A model generated the notes under the pieces. The model did not search any database. It saw only the letters and a list, made by a program, of their open reading frames with translations, and had not been told where the DNA came from. 51,699 nt of DNA from Spirochaetales bacterium (GTDB lineage: Bacteria > Spirochaetota > Spirochaetia > Sphaerochaetales > Sphaerochaetaceae), in the NCBI GenBank assembly GCA_003247345.1, contig QJZS01000060.1, positions 1 through 51,699 on the forward strand, in the 5' to 3' direction. The position numbers and the translations under genes are program-made. This document shows positions 1 to 7,999 of the stretch, piece by piece; the stretch's first letter is position 1, and each line of letters starts with the position of its first letter.

Positions 1-2
1 AT

Positions 3-452
3 CCTTTGTACGACACCTTTGAGGGATTGCCCCAATGGGCACAAACAACGCTGATACAGCATGAATATGATAGACGGCCCGCTGTATATGATTTCAAAAC
101 GTTGGAAGAAGGAATTACTGATGATTTGTATTGGAATGCCGCCCAGCATGAGCTGGTACGCTCAGGTACCATGCATGGTTATATGAGAATGTACTGGGGT
201 AAGAAAATACTTGAATGGAGTCCTACGCCCCAACAAGGCTTTGCATGGGCTTTGCAGTTGAATAACATGTACCAAGCAGATGGTCGTGACCCAAATGGCT
301 ATGCAGGCCTTGCATGGTGTTTTGGGAAACATGACCGTCCCTGGCCGGAAAGACCTGTTTTTGGATCTGTGCGCTATATGAATGCAAAGGGACTGGAGAG
401 GAAATTCCACATGTCAGCTTATGTAGACCGTATCAATGCCTTGAAAGCATGA
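3..452 (+). CDS. Class II CPD photolyase, C-terminal part (5' end outside window)
   Basis: This is the last 149 codons or so of a class II deoxyribodipyrimidine photolyase, the flavoenzyme that splits cyclobutane pyrimidine dimers with light energy. The frame is open to the left edge, so the start lies outside the window. The visible part is the C-terminal FAD-binding helical region. Family hallmarks are SGTMHGYMRMYWGKKILEW near residue 53, the DGRDPNGYAGLAW stretch, and the final RPVFGSVRYMNAKGLERKF block. It converges on the error-prone polymerase gene, with only 11 bases between the stop codons. Grouping with translesion polymerase genes fits a damage-response neighbourhood (inference). 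Confident family call. Confidence 0.93.
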   Translation, partial: PLYDTFEGLPQWAQTTLIQHEYDRRPAVYDFKTLEEGITDDLYWNAAQHELVRSGTMHGYMRMYWGKKILEWSPTPQQGFAWALQLNNMYQADGRDPNGYAGLAWCFGKHDRPWPERPVFGSVRYMNAKGLERKFHMSAYVDRINALKA

Positions 453-463
453 AACAAAGAGAA

Positions 464-3436
464 TCAACTACCCAGTTTCCTCAGATTTTGGACTTCTATG
501 ATCAAAGCCCCCTGATCTTCCTGTACCTCCCCAAATACAAGCAAAGGCCACTGTGATGCCACTAGGGGGTATAAGCGTTTATACAGTTGAGGAAACAGTA
601 CCGTCTCATATAAAGCCGTTTCATCTTCAAAGGAGACGAAGCTCATGCTTTCGCCACCTTTGGTCAACACTTGCTTCTGTGTGATCTGATAGCCTATCAG
701 GGTAACAAACCTATGGACATGCTCTTTCATGTCGCAAGCTTTGATACGTACTACTCCTTGCAGCAAGTGTGACCATAAAATAAGGGGATGGTAGGAACGA
801 AGAAAACCAAGAGCGGCATATTCACGATGTAGTTCATCATCACTGGTTTTATGCTTTTGTGTTACAGCTACCGACTTCCTGGTATAGGGCTTTTCATCAG
901 TAAAAAGATCAGCCTGCCCATAGGGTTGTCGGACCCTGGTGGTAGTAAGCAGTATTCTCAGCTGTTCACTCCGCCTGAGATTTGGCGCTAGGGAGTCAAA
1001 AGCCCCAGCTTCTACCAAGGCTACTAAATCTTCGCGATCCAAGGCCAGCTCGTGTGAGGCTTCTTCCAATGAGGAAAATGATCCTAAGCTTTTTCTTGTC
1101 TCAACAATCCGTTTCATTGCACCCCGGCTCAGTCTCCCTATCGCCATAAGGCCAATGATTAGATTGTTCTGATGTGCATGGTAGGTGATACGACTGCAAT
1201 TGATGTCAGGGCCTTCTATGGTCAACCCCATTCTTCTTGCTTCGCTGATGTATGCTTGGGGGCGATAGTAGCCGCCTTGGTTGGATAGCACAGCTGCCAT
1301 AAAATAGGCTGGATGATGAACTCTCAGGTATGCGCTTTGGAACGATACCATGGCGTAACTTGCAGAGTGGGGTTTGCAAAAAGAATAGCCATCAAAGGAG
1401 AGCATCATTTGCCAAATGGCTTCTATGGTTTCTTCCTCTACTTGATTTTTCCTGCATCCTGCAAAGAATTGGTCTCTGTACTTATTGAGCTTTTTACCGC
1501 CAGCTTTCTTTGCAATCACTTTACGCAACTGATCGGCATCGGCTTGGGAGAAATCTGCCATGGCTACAGCAGTTTTGGAGACATCCTCTTGGTAACATAG
1601 GATGCCGTAGGTCTCGTCAAGGATATAGGATAGTCTGGGATGCAACGGCTCCCAGGGTTTCCCTTTCAAGCGTTGTACATATTCGTTGATATATTTATTG
1701 GCAGCCGGACGAATGAGGGATGAATGAATGACAATATGTTCAAAATCTCCTCGACCGGTCTTTTTTTGCAGTTGTCTCATTGCGGGGGATTCAATGTAGA
1801 ACACCCCCATGGAATTGCCAACCGACAGGGCTTGGATGGTCGCGATATCTTCACTGGGATTCCATGTTCGCTCATCAATGAAAATCCCATCCTCTTTTAA
1901 ATTCTTAAGCGTATCACGGATGACAGCAAGGGACCGGTTTCCCAACAAATCAATCTTGACGAAACCGGCTTGCTCAGTTCCTTCTTTTTCCCAGCTGAGC
2001 TGAGGATATCCATCGGCTGACCGGAGGATAGGGGCATAGGCCGTTACGGGTTTTGGTGTGATCACCAAGCCACCGCAGTGCATGGATATCTCTTTAGGAA
2101 GGTTGTCGAGCTTGGTAGCAACACTGACTATGGTTTGCCAAATAGGATCCTCAACTCCTTTCAAGCCTTCGGAGTAGAGTACTTTCAAAGTCGTCGATAT
2201 CTGTTGGTCACTGAGGCCGTAACAGCGTGCGGTCTCTCGAAGAGCTGATCGGAGGTGGAAGCTGTTATGGTTGGCAACCCGTGCGCAATGATCAAGACCA
2301 AAGCGTTTATAAACTTGCAGGAACACCCCATCTCGTTCATCCCAGGCAAAATCTACATCGATATCGGGAGGGTCCATCCTAGCTTCTGAAAGAAACCGTT
2401 CGAAATACAAATGGTGGGCAATGGGGTCAACATTGGTGATTCCTAAACTGTACGAGACGATGGAAGCGGCTCCAGATCCCCTTCCACAGGTTCTGCTGCT
2501 GAGCAGTACGATATCATGCATCACCAGAAAATAGGGAGAAAAACCCTTATTGCTGATGATTTTCAGCTCATACTCGATACGTTCCTCTATAGCGTCATTG
2601 ATTTCCCCATAGCGTTTCTCAGCCCCCTTATAGACTCGGTCTCTTAGTTCTTCAGTTGCATCGGAAACAGGGTAGGTGGGAAATATCAAAGAAGAGGAAA
2701 AAGGATCATACGGAACAAGTGTATCGGCATTTGCTATAGCACTGGGCCAAGGAGCGAAGGCTTGTTGCCATGCTTTATCCTCAAGCAAAAGACCTCCTTT
2801 CTCCTGAAACTCACCCTTCGACAGGTTTCCTACATCCTTGTGTAGAGCGATGGCCCTGAGAACCCTATGGGTTTCTCTTTGATCTTCTGCGAGCATGAAA
2901 GCCCTATCGATTGCAAGCAAAGGGCGCGACAAGGCTTTTGCAGTGGTGACAGCCTTAAGAGAATCGGGGGTGATGGCTCCATATGCATTGCTTATTTTTT
3001 TCAATAGAGGAGGGCTGGTTGTGGCAAGAACCAAACCTTCACAGCCGCCCTCCAATAACGGGAGATACGAATAGTGTGGGTCGATGTTCCTGTTGCTGAT
3101 AAGTTTGCAGAGTAGTTCATAGCCTGCTTGATTTTGCACAAAGGCATATAGTTCCTCGCCGGATTCAGTCAGCAAGGCTCCGCAAATCAGGGAGATTCCT
3201 CTCTCTTGTGCAAGTTCTCTGTACACAGGATAGCCATAGAGATTATCGCGGTCCGTGATTGCAATTTTCTGTATTCCCAGACTCTCCAAGCGCTCAAATA
3301 AGGAAGTTGCTGCCAGGGGACTGTAAAGCAGGGAGTAGGCGCTCAGAAGGCCCAAGCGGCAGTGCGTTTGCATGGGTGAGGATTCCGACTCCAAATTTCT
3401 TTCGCATGGTATCGACTGCTTGTTGTAGTTTTTCAC
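464..3436 (-). CDS. dnaE2: Error-prone DNA polymerase III alpha subunit (DnaE2/ImuC-like)
   Basis: C-family DNA polymerase of 990 residues, shorter than replicative DnaE (about 1,160) and in the size range of DnaE2/ImuC translesion enzymes. The polymerase triad is present: PDIDVDF at 357-363 and KIDLLGN with Asp496. The RGSGAAS block at 319-325 and a C-terminal OB fold (about 890-970) are also visible. The N-terminal PHP domain looks inactive: the usual His-x-His before YSLL is Leu-rich (LGLLSAYSLL, 28-37), and the histidine of the ITDHxN-type motif is Arg (AITDRDNLYG). The start is the GTG at 3436, which has AAGGAG nine bases upstream; an ATG at 3373 lacks a ribosome site. The start lies 143 bases inside the preceding Y-family gene. 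Third gene of the cassette beginning at 5305. Confidence 0.93.
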   Translation of the reverse strand: MKNYNKQSIPCERNLESESSPMQTHCRLGLLSAYSLLYSPLAATSLFERLESLGIQKIAITDRDNLYGYPVYRELAQERGISLICGALLTESGEELYAFVQNQAGYELLCKLISNRNIDPHYSYLPLLEGGCEGLVLATTSPPLLKKISNAYGAITPDSLKAVTTAKALSRPLLAIDRAFMLAEDQRETHRVLRAIALHKDVGNLSKGEFQEKGGLLLEDKAWQQAFAPWPSAIANADTLVPYDPFSSSLIFPTYPVSDATEELRDRVYKGAEKRYGEINDAIEERIEYELKIISNKGFSPYFLVMHDIVLLSSRTCGRGSGAASIVSYSLGITNVDPIAHHLYFERFLSEARMDPPDIDVDFAWDERDGVFLQVYKRFGLDHCARVANHNSFHLRSALRETARCYGLSDQQISTTLKVLYSEGLKGVEDPIWQTIVSVATKLDNLPKEISMHCGGLVITPKPVTAYAPILRSADGYPQLSWEKEGTEQAGFVKIDLLGNRSLAVIRDTLKNLKEDGIFIDERTWNPSEDIATIQALSVGNSMGVFYIESPAMRQLQKKTGRGDFEHIVIHSSLIRPAANKYINEYVQRLKGKPWEPLHPRLSYILDETYGILCYQEDVSKTAVAMADFSQADADQLRKVIAKKAGGKKLNKYRDQFFAGCRKNQVEEETIEAIWQMMLSFDGYSFCKPHSASYAMVSFQSAYLRVHHPAYFMAAVLSNQGGYYRPQAYISEARRMGLTIEGPDINCSRITYHAHQNNLIIGLMAIGRLSRGAMKRIVETRKSLGSFSSLEEASHELALDREDLVALVEAGAFDSLAPNLRRSEQLRILLTTTRVRQPYGQADLFTDEKPYTRKSVAVTQKHKTSDDELHREYAALGFLRSYHPLILWSHLLQGVVRIKACDMKEHVHRFVTLIGYQITQKQVLTKGGESMSFVSFEDETALYETVLFPQLYKRLYPLVASQWPLLVFGEVQEDQGALIIEVQNLRKLGS

Positions 3437-4523
3437 TATTTTGTGCTCCTTCTGGAAAAATGAGGTCCAGGCTTTTCATCAATGGAGAAAGCTGGGCAAG
3501 ATGCAGTACAAAGCCAAGAAGCCTGACCCGCCTATTTCTTGCTTGCTGTGCTGCTCTCCAAGCCACTTGGACAAGTTCTTGGTCGAAAGCCCATTGGTCT
3601 TTGGTACGACAGGTAGCTTCGCTGACCTTGCCGTCGGTATAGGAAAGCTGGATATATAGTTTTGAACATCCCATTGATTCGGTTCGCATGGATAAGGCGG
3701 CATCTTCTGTAGCTGTGACCACTGCAGCTTGTAACAGTTCTTGCTCCAATAACGGGGTGGCAAAGCTTACCTTACGCTGGATTACCCGCTTGGAGGAAAG
3801 ACCTGTATGCAGTGGACTCTTATCCAATCCTCTGGCCGCATCTCTCAAGGCAAGTCCTCGCTTGCCTAAGAATGCAAGTACCTGCTGATCATCCAAACTG
3901 GCAATCTGACCTATTTGCGTGATCCCTGCTACGGCGAGCAGGCGCGACGTAGCTACTCCAACCCCTGAGAGAAGATCAACATCCTGTTGTGCAAGAAAAG
4001 CTGCTTCTTCTCCCTCCCTGACTTGAATCAACCCTGAAGGTCTGGTAGTGCGGGTTCCTATTTTGGCAACGAGTTTGTTGGATGCCACCGCTACCGATGC
4101 TTCCAAATTCAATTGCTCGGCTATTTCCTTGCGGATACGTACGGCACTATCTACTACGGGTCCAAACAACCGGGTAGTTCCATGCATGTCCAGATATACA
4201 TGGCCGTTTCGGTCACACTGGATCTGTGGAGAGTAAGTTTGTACGATGGTGGCAATTGCTTGGTCGGCTTTTGCAATGCTTTTACTGTCCAACGGAAGTA
4301 CCTGGAGGGAAGGCAGAAGCCGCTGAGCCATCCTAAGAGGCATTCCGGAACGGATTCCTTCTTCCCAGGCGCGATGTGATGGAGTGATAACCACACTTCT
4401 GTTTGAGGCTTCCAAAGCAATGACAAAAACACTATCGGAGAGACTCTGATTCTTTGCGATGGTTACTGCGGCGGCAAAATCGGTTACGTTGATATGGATG
4501 ATGCTTGCCTCTGAAGGTTGCAT
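3294..4523 (-). CDS. Y-family polymerase homologue, catalytically degenerate (ImuB-like)
   Basis: 409-residue Y-family DNA polymerase fold. The N-terminal HIDxDAFFA signature reads HINVTDFAAAV, so the first metal Asp is Asn12. The SIDEAYLD signature reads RNGHVYLD at 105-112, so the Asp-Glu pair is Gly107-His108. All three catalytic acids are therefore gone, as in ImuB, which serves as a clamp-binding hub rather than a polymerase (family knowledge). A helix-hairpin-helix stretch lies at about 183-232, and SLDLIF at 351-356 resembles a beta-clamp motif. The start has an excellent AAGGAGG site seven bases upstream, inside the end of the DUF72 gene (40-base overlap). It sits just upstream of dnaE2, the imuB-dnaE2 order. 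No ImuA is present. Confidence 0.88.
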   Translation of the reverse strand: MQPSEASIIHINVTDFAAAVTIAKNQSLSDSVFVIALEASNRSVVITPSHRAWEEGIRSGMPLRMAQRLLPSLQVLPLDSKSIAKADQAIATIVQTYSPQIQCDRNGHVYLDMHGTTRLFGPVVDSAVRIRKEIAEQLNLEASVAVASNKLVAKIGTRTTRPSGLIQVREGEEAAFLAQQDVDLLSGVGVATSRLLAVAGITQIGQIASLDDQQVLAFLGKRGLALRDAARGLDKSPLHTGLSSKRVIQRKVSFATPLLEQELLQAAVVTATEDAALSMRTESMGCSKLYIQLSYTDGKVSEATCRTKDQWAFDQELVQVAWRAAQQARNRRVRLLGFVLHLAQLSPLMKSLDLIFPEGAQNSEKLQQAVDTMRKKFGVGILTHANALPLGPSERLLPALQSPGSNFLI

Positions 4524-5305
4524 GCACTGCCTCCTTCTGCCAACGCCTTGAGAGCTAAGGCATTGGTTACCGCCTGACCACGTCGGTGGTTGTTGAAATA
4601 GATGAGTACCTTTTGGGTATCTTTTGCAAGCCAGCGTATTCTCTCAAGAAGACTTTCGAGTTCTTTATTGCTATAAAGATAGTCATAGCGACTGGCGCTG
4701 TCAGAGCCCCACCATGTCTGTTCGTTTCTTCCATGCAGACGCAGGTAGGCGATCGAACTGGTCTGTACGTCCATGATGGGAGGATTGCCCTTTACCGAGG
4801 GCAAATCGAGAGAAGCCAAGGCAATGTTACGTTCCTTTAGAGCATCGAGTGTGCGGTTGTTGTACCACTGGGCGTTGCGGAATTCGACGGCAAGAGGTAG
4901 GGGGGAGAGTGTTTTGAGCAGAGAGTCCAGATATTTCCTTTGGTCAATTTCATAGTGGAAGGAAAAGGGGAACTGCAACAGTACTGCACTAAGTACATCC
5001 TCTTTGATCAAAGGCTCCAATGCACGGCGAAAAAGGCGTACTTGCTCCCGCCAGCTTCCCGTTTCGATGGAGTGGGTAAGGCTTTGATGAGCTTTTATGG
5101 AGAATTGGACAGAAGGTGCTTCTTGATGCATGACAGACAGTTGTGTAGCCTCAGGCATACGGTAGTAACTGAAGTTCAATTCTACCGTGGAAAACAATTG
5201 AGCATAATGAGATAGGAAGGCCTGTTGTGTTGTTCCTTTTGGGTATACAGGGCCTACCCACTCGGTATAGCTGTAGCCTGATGTTCCTATCAATAACGTA
5301 CTCAT
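4484..5305 (-). CDS. DUF72 (YecE-like) TIM-barrel protein, first gene of the polymerase cassette
   Basis: 273 residues of the DUF72/YecE family, a TIM-barrel family without an agreed biochemical function. Family marks are the N-terminal GTSGYSYTEW, LNFSYYRMP (about 43-51), FSIKAHQSLTH, a VEFRN block and the C-terminal YFNNHRRGQAVTNAL. It is the first gene of the leftward set DUF72 - Y-family protein - DnaE2, with translational overlap into the second gene, so the three are very probably one mRNA. The ribosome site is weak (AGAAG). A TTGATT / 17 bases / TATATC promoter-like pair lies just upstream and would give a very short leader. The gene occupies the slot where imuA sits in classical imuABC cassettes. 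A second DUF72 gene lies at 14015. Function in this cassette is unknown. Confidence 0.9.
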   Translation of the reverse strand: MSTLLIGTSGYSYTEWVGPVYPKGTTQQAFLSHYAQLFSTVELNFSYYRMPEATQLSVMHQEAPSVQFSIKAHQSLTHSIETGSWREQVRLFRRALEPLIKEDVLSAVLLQFPFSFHYEIDQRKYLDSLLKTLSPLPLAVEFRNAQWYNNRTLDALKERNIALASLDLPSVKGNPPIMDVQTSSIAYLRLHGRNEQTWWGSDSASRYDYLYSNKELESLLERIRWLAKDTQKVLIYFNNHRRGQAVTNALALKALAEGGSACNLQRQASSIST

Positions 5306-5397
5306 ACTTCTGATATACTATATATATGTTAAGTAATCAAGAGGGCGAGACTGCTTGCTTGAATATGTGATTTGGGCCATACTGCTTTGACAAGGTC

Positions 5398-6195
5398 ATG
5401 GAGGTGTGTGTGAAATCGTATCGTGGTATTTTTTTCTGTGATGTTGATGGTACGGTGCTCCCTCATGGAGAGAAGAACGTTTCTCCAGACTTTTTCTCAT
5501 TGGTAAAGAAAGCCCAAGAAAAAGATTTTCTCTTCTGTATTTCAAGCGGCCGCTTTCATGAGGCGCTTTTTCCTCTGTTTGCTCCTGTTGCTGACGATGT
5601 CATATTCTCTGCTTCCAATGGATGCAGAGTCTTGTATCAAGGTATTGAGCTGTTCCAAAACCATGGTATTCCCTCATCCTTGGCTGGCGAGATAGTAACA
5701 TCCTTACACTCTTGGGGTGCTACTTCCTTGGTGTCTACAACCAAGGCAATCTACCTTTCTGCTTTCTCTTTGGATAGAGAGCGACTTGCACGCTATCTGG
5801 CAAAGGACTATACAAAATTATTCTCTGACTTCTCTGAGGTGCAAGCAGAAGTGTTACAGATTACCTCAGTCTGCAAAGAAGATACAATACAGGATATTAT
5901 CGCAAAAAGCAGGCAAGCCTGGGCCCCCTCCCTCCATGTGGTTAATTCGGGAAACTCAATGTTTGATATTTGCCCCACTTCCAAAGGCGAGTCGCTTACA
6001 TCCATCAGCAACCATTTCTCGGTTCCCATAGCCCATACCTATGCATTTGGGGATGATGAGAATGACCTTCCTATGCTGCAAGCAGCAGGGAAAGGGTATG
6101 TGATGGGAACAGCACACCACCATATGAAGCGTAATGAATTCGAACATTGTTACGATTTGATTGGGACAATTAACGGCATTATAGAAGCTAACTGA
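5398..6195 (+). CDS. Cof-type HAD phosphatase (HAD-IIB)
   Basis: 265-residue haloacid dehalogenase superfamily hydrolase of the Cof/HAD-IIB type, usually sugar-phosphate or nucleotide phosphatases. Motif I is FFCDVDGTVL (nucleophile and acid Asp), motif II is the CISSGR serine, and motif IV is FGDDENDLPML near residue 217; the cap domain lies between. The start is uncertain. The ATG at 5398 has only a weak upstream site, whereas the GTG at 5410 has GGAGG at 5400-5404 with five-base spacing and would give a protein beginning MKSYRGIFFCD. The gene is transcribed away from the DUF72 cassette and is followed by a hairpin at 6218. Substrate cannot be read from the sequence. Confidence 0.9.
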   Translation: MEVCVKSYRGIFFCDVDGTVLPHGEKNVSPDFFSLVKKAQEKDFLFCISSGRFHEALFPLFAPVADDVIFSASNGCRVLYQGIELFQNHGIPSSLAGEIVTSLHSWGATSLVSTTKAIYLSAFSLDRERLARYLAKDYTKLFSDFSEVQAEVLQITSVCKEDTIQDIIAKSRQAWAPSLHVVNSGNSMFDICPTSKGESLTSISNHFSVPIAHTYAFGDDENDLPMLQAAGKGYVMGTAHHHMKRNEFEHCYDLIGTINGIIEAN

Positions 6196-6217
6196 AAGAA
6201 GCTTGTAGCATTAGAAG

Positions 6218-6252
6218 AATCTCCACCGGATGTGCCGATGGAGATTTGTTCT
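6218..6252 (+). terminator. Terminator-like hairpin after the HAD gene
   Basis: AATCTCCA (6218-6225) pairs with TGGAGATT (6239-6246), and an inner CGG/CCG pair tightens the loop. The T-run is short (TTTGTT). It sits 22 bases past the HAD stop and just before the end of the converging membrane-protein gene, so it may serve both directions. Confidence 0.6.
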
Positions 6253-6260
6253 GATGGAAT

Positions 6261-6887
6261 CTATAGTTCAGTTTTCCAAACGCTTATTCCCAACCAAAAG
6301 AGAGCAACTCCCATTGGCACTGCCAATACTCGGTCAAACGGGTGTGGAACCACTGAAGCAAGAACTGTTACAAATGCAGCAATTGTGAGAAGCAGTGAGG
6401 CATATCTGGAAAGTATCTTGTTCTTGAAACTGGCAAAGCCATAGAGTGCACCACCAAGGATATACAAAATCCCTGATATTGCGGCAAGGGCTGGGAAAAT
6501 ACCCAGATCAACAGTTGACGTACTGGTTCCAAATAATCCAGTCATTCCGGATACAAAGTCAGGATTTGTAGCTTTTAACAAAGGCCAGATGAATGCTTCA
6601 TTGAAACTGAAGGTCATTGAGATAAGCCAGAATATACCGAATAAGAACATCCCGATGAAACTGAGCACTCCCGCCTTTTCTTTTTGAGAGAGATACGCAC
6701 CTACAAGACCAATGAAATTTGATAAAGACATGAGGCTTGTAAGGACGGCAACCAAGAACCAACGTTGGGTTCCTACCGATGCAAGCTCATCTAGGGGGTG
6801 TATGGTTTGGATGAAGATATATAAGAAACCTCCAAGCATTAAAAGGCTAGCACTGAATTTTTTAAGATTTTGTATATTTGATTTCAT
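6261..6887 (-). CDS. Six-helix integral membrane protein of unknown function
   Basis: 208 residues, mostly hydrophobic, with about six predicted membrane helices (around 12-30, 45-65, 75-95, 125-150, 160-180 and 185-203) and no enzymatic motif I recognise. A GAGG ribosome site lies nine bases before the ATG. It is read in the same direction as the AraC-type regulator 91 bases upstream and may be its co-transcribed target (inference). The architecture recalls the DUF4386-like group of small membrane proteins, but I cannot confirm the family. Confidence 0.8.
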   Translation of the reverse strand: MKSNIQNLKKFSASLLMLGGFLYIFIQTIHPLDELASVGTQRWFLVAVLTSLMSLSNFIGLVGAYLSQKEKAGVLSFIGMFLFGIFWLISMTFSFNEAFIWPLLKATNPDFVSGMTGLFGTSTSTVDLGIFPALAAISGILYILGGALYGFASFKNKILSRYASLLLTIAAFVTVLASVVPHPFDRVLAVPMGVALFWLGISVWKTEL

Positions 6888-6978
6888 AGTTGTTATCCTC
6901 TAATAAAAAAATTTGGTTTTGTTTATAGAAGTAATCTACCGAGAGATGAAGCAAACTAATTGTCAAATCTTGCTGTGT

Positions 6979-7857
6979 TTATAAAAGTTCATCATGCATT
7001 TCAGTATCCAGTTTGTTGATGGGGACACAGATTTTATAATTGGTCATATCCATATCATTTGGGTCGAAGATTTGCATGAGCTCGATTTCATTTTCTTGTT
7101 GATTCATCTTTGATAATTTTAGAAATTGTGCAAAGTCCCAGGTGAAAACATTGCTGATTTCCAGAAGATCTCCCGAGTACGAAAACATGGCACAGAATAA
7201 AGCTGGAATATCAACAGTAAAAACATTAGGCAACGTAGAGGTAAAAACTTTAGGAACCCCAAAAATGGCATTGAATTTTGAGGAGCCTGGCCTGCAATTT
7301 GAGTACACCATATATTTTGGAATAGATGAGTCAATTCCCGCTTCTGCTATTACTTGTGTGGCATAATTTCTAATGGTTTGTTTATAGTCAGGTTGGGCAA
7401 GGTCAATTTCAAATACAACACCGGTAATCGTAACTGATTTGATATCATCTACCGTAAAATCATGGACAAGATCTCCCCCGAGATTTTTAAACGGACGTTT
7501 TACAACTGTGGGGATAGGTTGGATAGGTATCGTATATTGACCGGTTTTTACCTTGCTGGGTGGAATATCATACATTCGTTTGAAAGCTTTGGTAAACGTA
7601 GCTTGATCGCCAAATTGTAAACGGTATGCAATATCTGTTAATGAATATTCTTTTTCTTCTATCAATTGTACTGCACGGTTAAGCCTTCTGCTTGCAAGAT
7701 ATTGATATAAAGGCATTCCTATCAAAGCAGTGAATATTCGATGAAAATGAAATTTAGATATGTTGAAATGGTCGCAAATATTTTGCACATTAAGCGGCAT
7801 TTCCAGAGAATCTTCAATATAGGTAACTGATTTCTCAATTAATTCGTAATATTCCAA
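6979..7857 (-). CDS. AraC-family regulator with GyrI-like effector domain
   Basis: 292 residues. Residues 8-105 form the AraC double helix-turn-helix (the NICDHFNISKFHFHRIF and LTDIAYRLQFGDQATFTKAF helices), and 120-290 form a GyrI/Rob-type small-molecule-binding domain. This order matches Rob/SoxS-like multidrug or stress sensors (family knowledge). The start is a TTG at 7857 with GGAGG seven bases upstream. The gene is divergent from the diguanylate cyclase across a 142-base gap with an inverted repeat at 7908-7931, and the membrane-protein gene follows. Effector is unknown. Confidence 0.9.
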   Translation of the reverse strand: MEYYELIEKSVTYIEDSLEMPLNVQNICDHFNISKFHFHRIFTALIGMPLYQYLASRRLNRAVQLIEEKEYSLTDIAYRLQFGDQATFTKAFKRMYDIPPSKVKTGQYTIPIQPIPTVVKRPFKNLGGDLVHDFTVDDIKSVTITGVVFEIDLAQPDYKQTIRNYATQVIAEAGIDSSIPKYMVYSNCRPGSSKFNAIFGVPKVFTSTLPNVFTVDIPALFCAMFSYSGDLLEISNVFTWDFAQFLKLSKMNQQENEIELMQIFDPNDMDMTNYKICVPINKLDTEMHDELL

Positions 7858-7907
7858 GATAATACCTCCACATCAGAGTAATATAAAAATATTATAAATG
7901 TATGAAA

Positions 7908-7931
7908 TACTTTTTCTAGATTGAAAAAGTA
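7908..7931. promoter_or_regulatory. Inverted repeat between divergent araC-type and GGDEF genes
   Basis: TACTTTTTC (7908-7916) and GAAAAAGTA (7923-7931) are perfect 9-base arms around a 6-base spacer. It lies 51 bases from the regulator start and 68 bases from the cyclase start, as expected of an operator for an autoregulated AraC-type protein, although palindromes are less usual for that family. No T-run makes it a terminator in a useful place. Confidence 0.5.
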
Positions 7932-7999
7932 AGGGAATACGATATTTCTGCCCTTTCGATACTGACAATTTTTCTAAAATTAAGTATATATTTTGGGTA

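Noticed and set aside
3259..3642. 127-codon rightward reading frame across the Y-family/DnaE2 junction
   Set aside because: It lies antisense to two clear polymerase genes, has no ribosome site, and its protein has no domain pattern.
5306..5397. LexA-type SOS box before the DUF72-polymerase cassette
   Set aside because: No CTGT-N8-ACAG, GAAC-N4-GTTC or TTTG-N5-CAAA site is visible; only AT-rich promoter-like DNA. SOS control is not supported.
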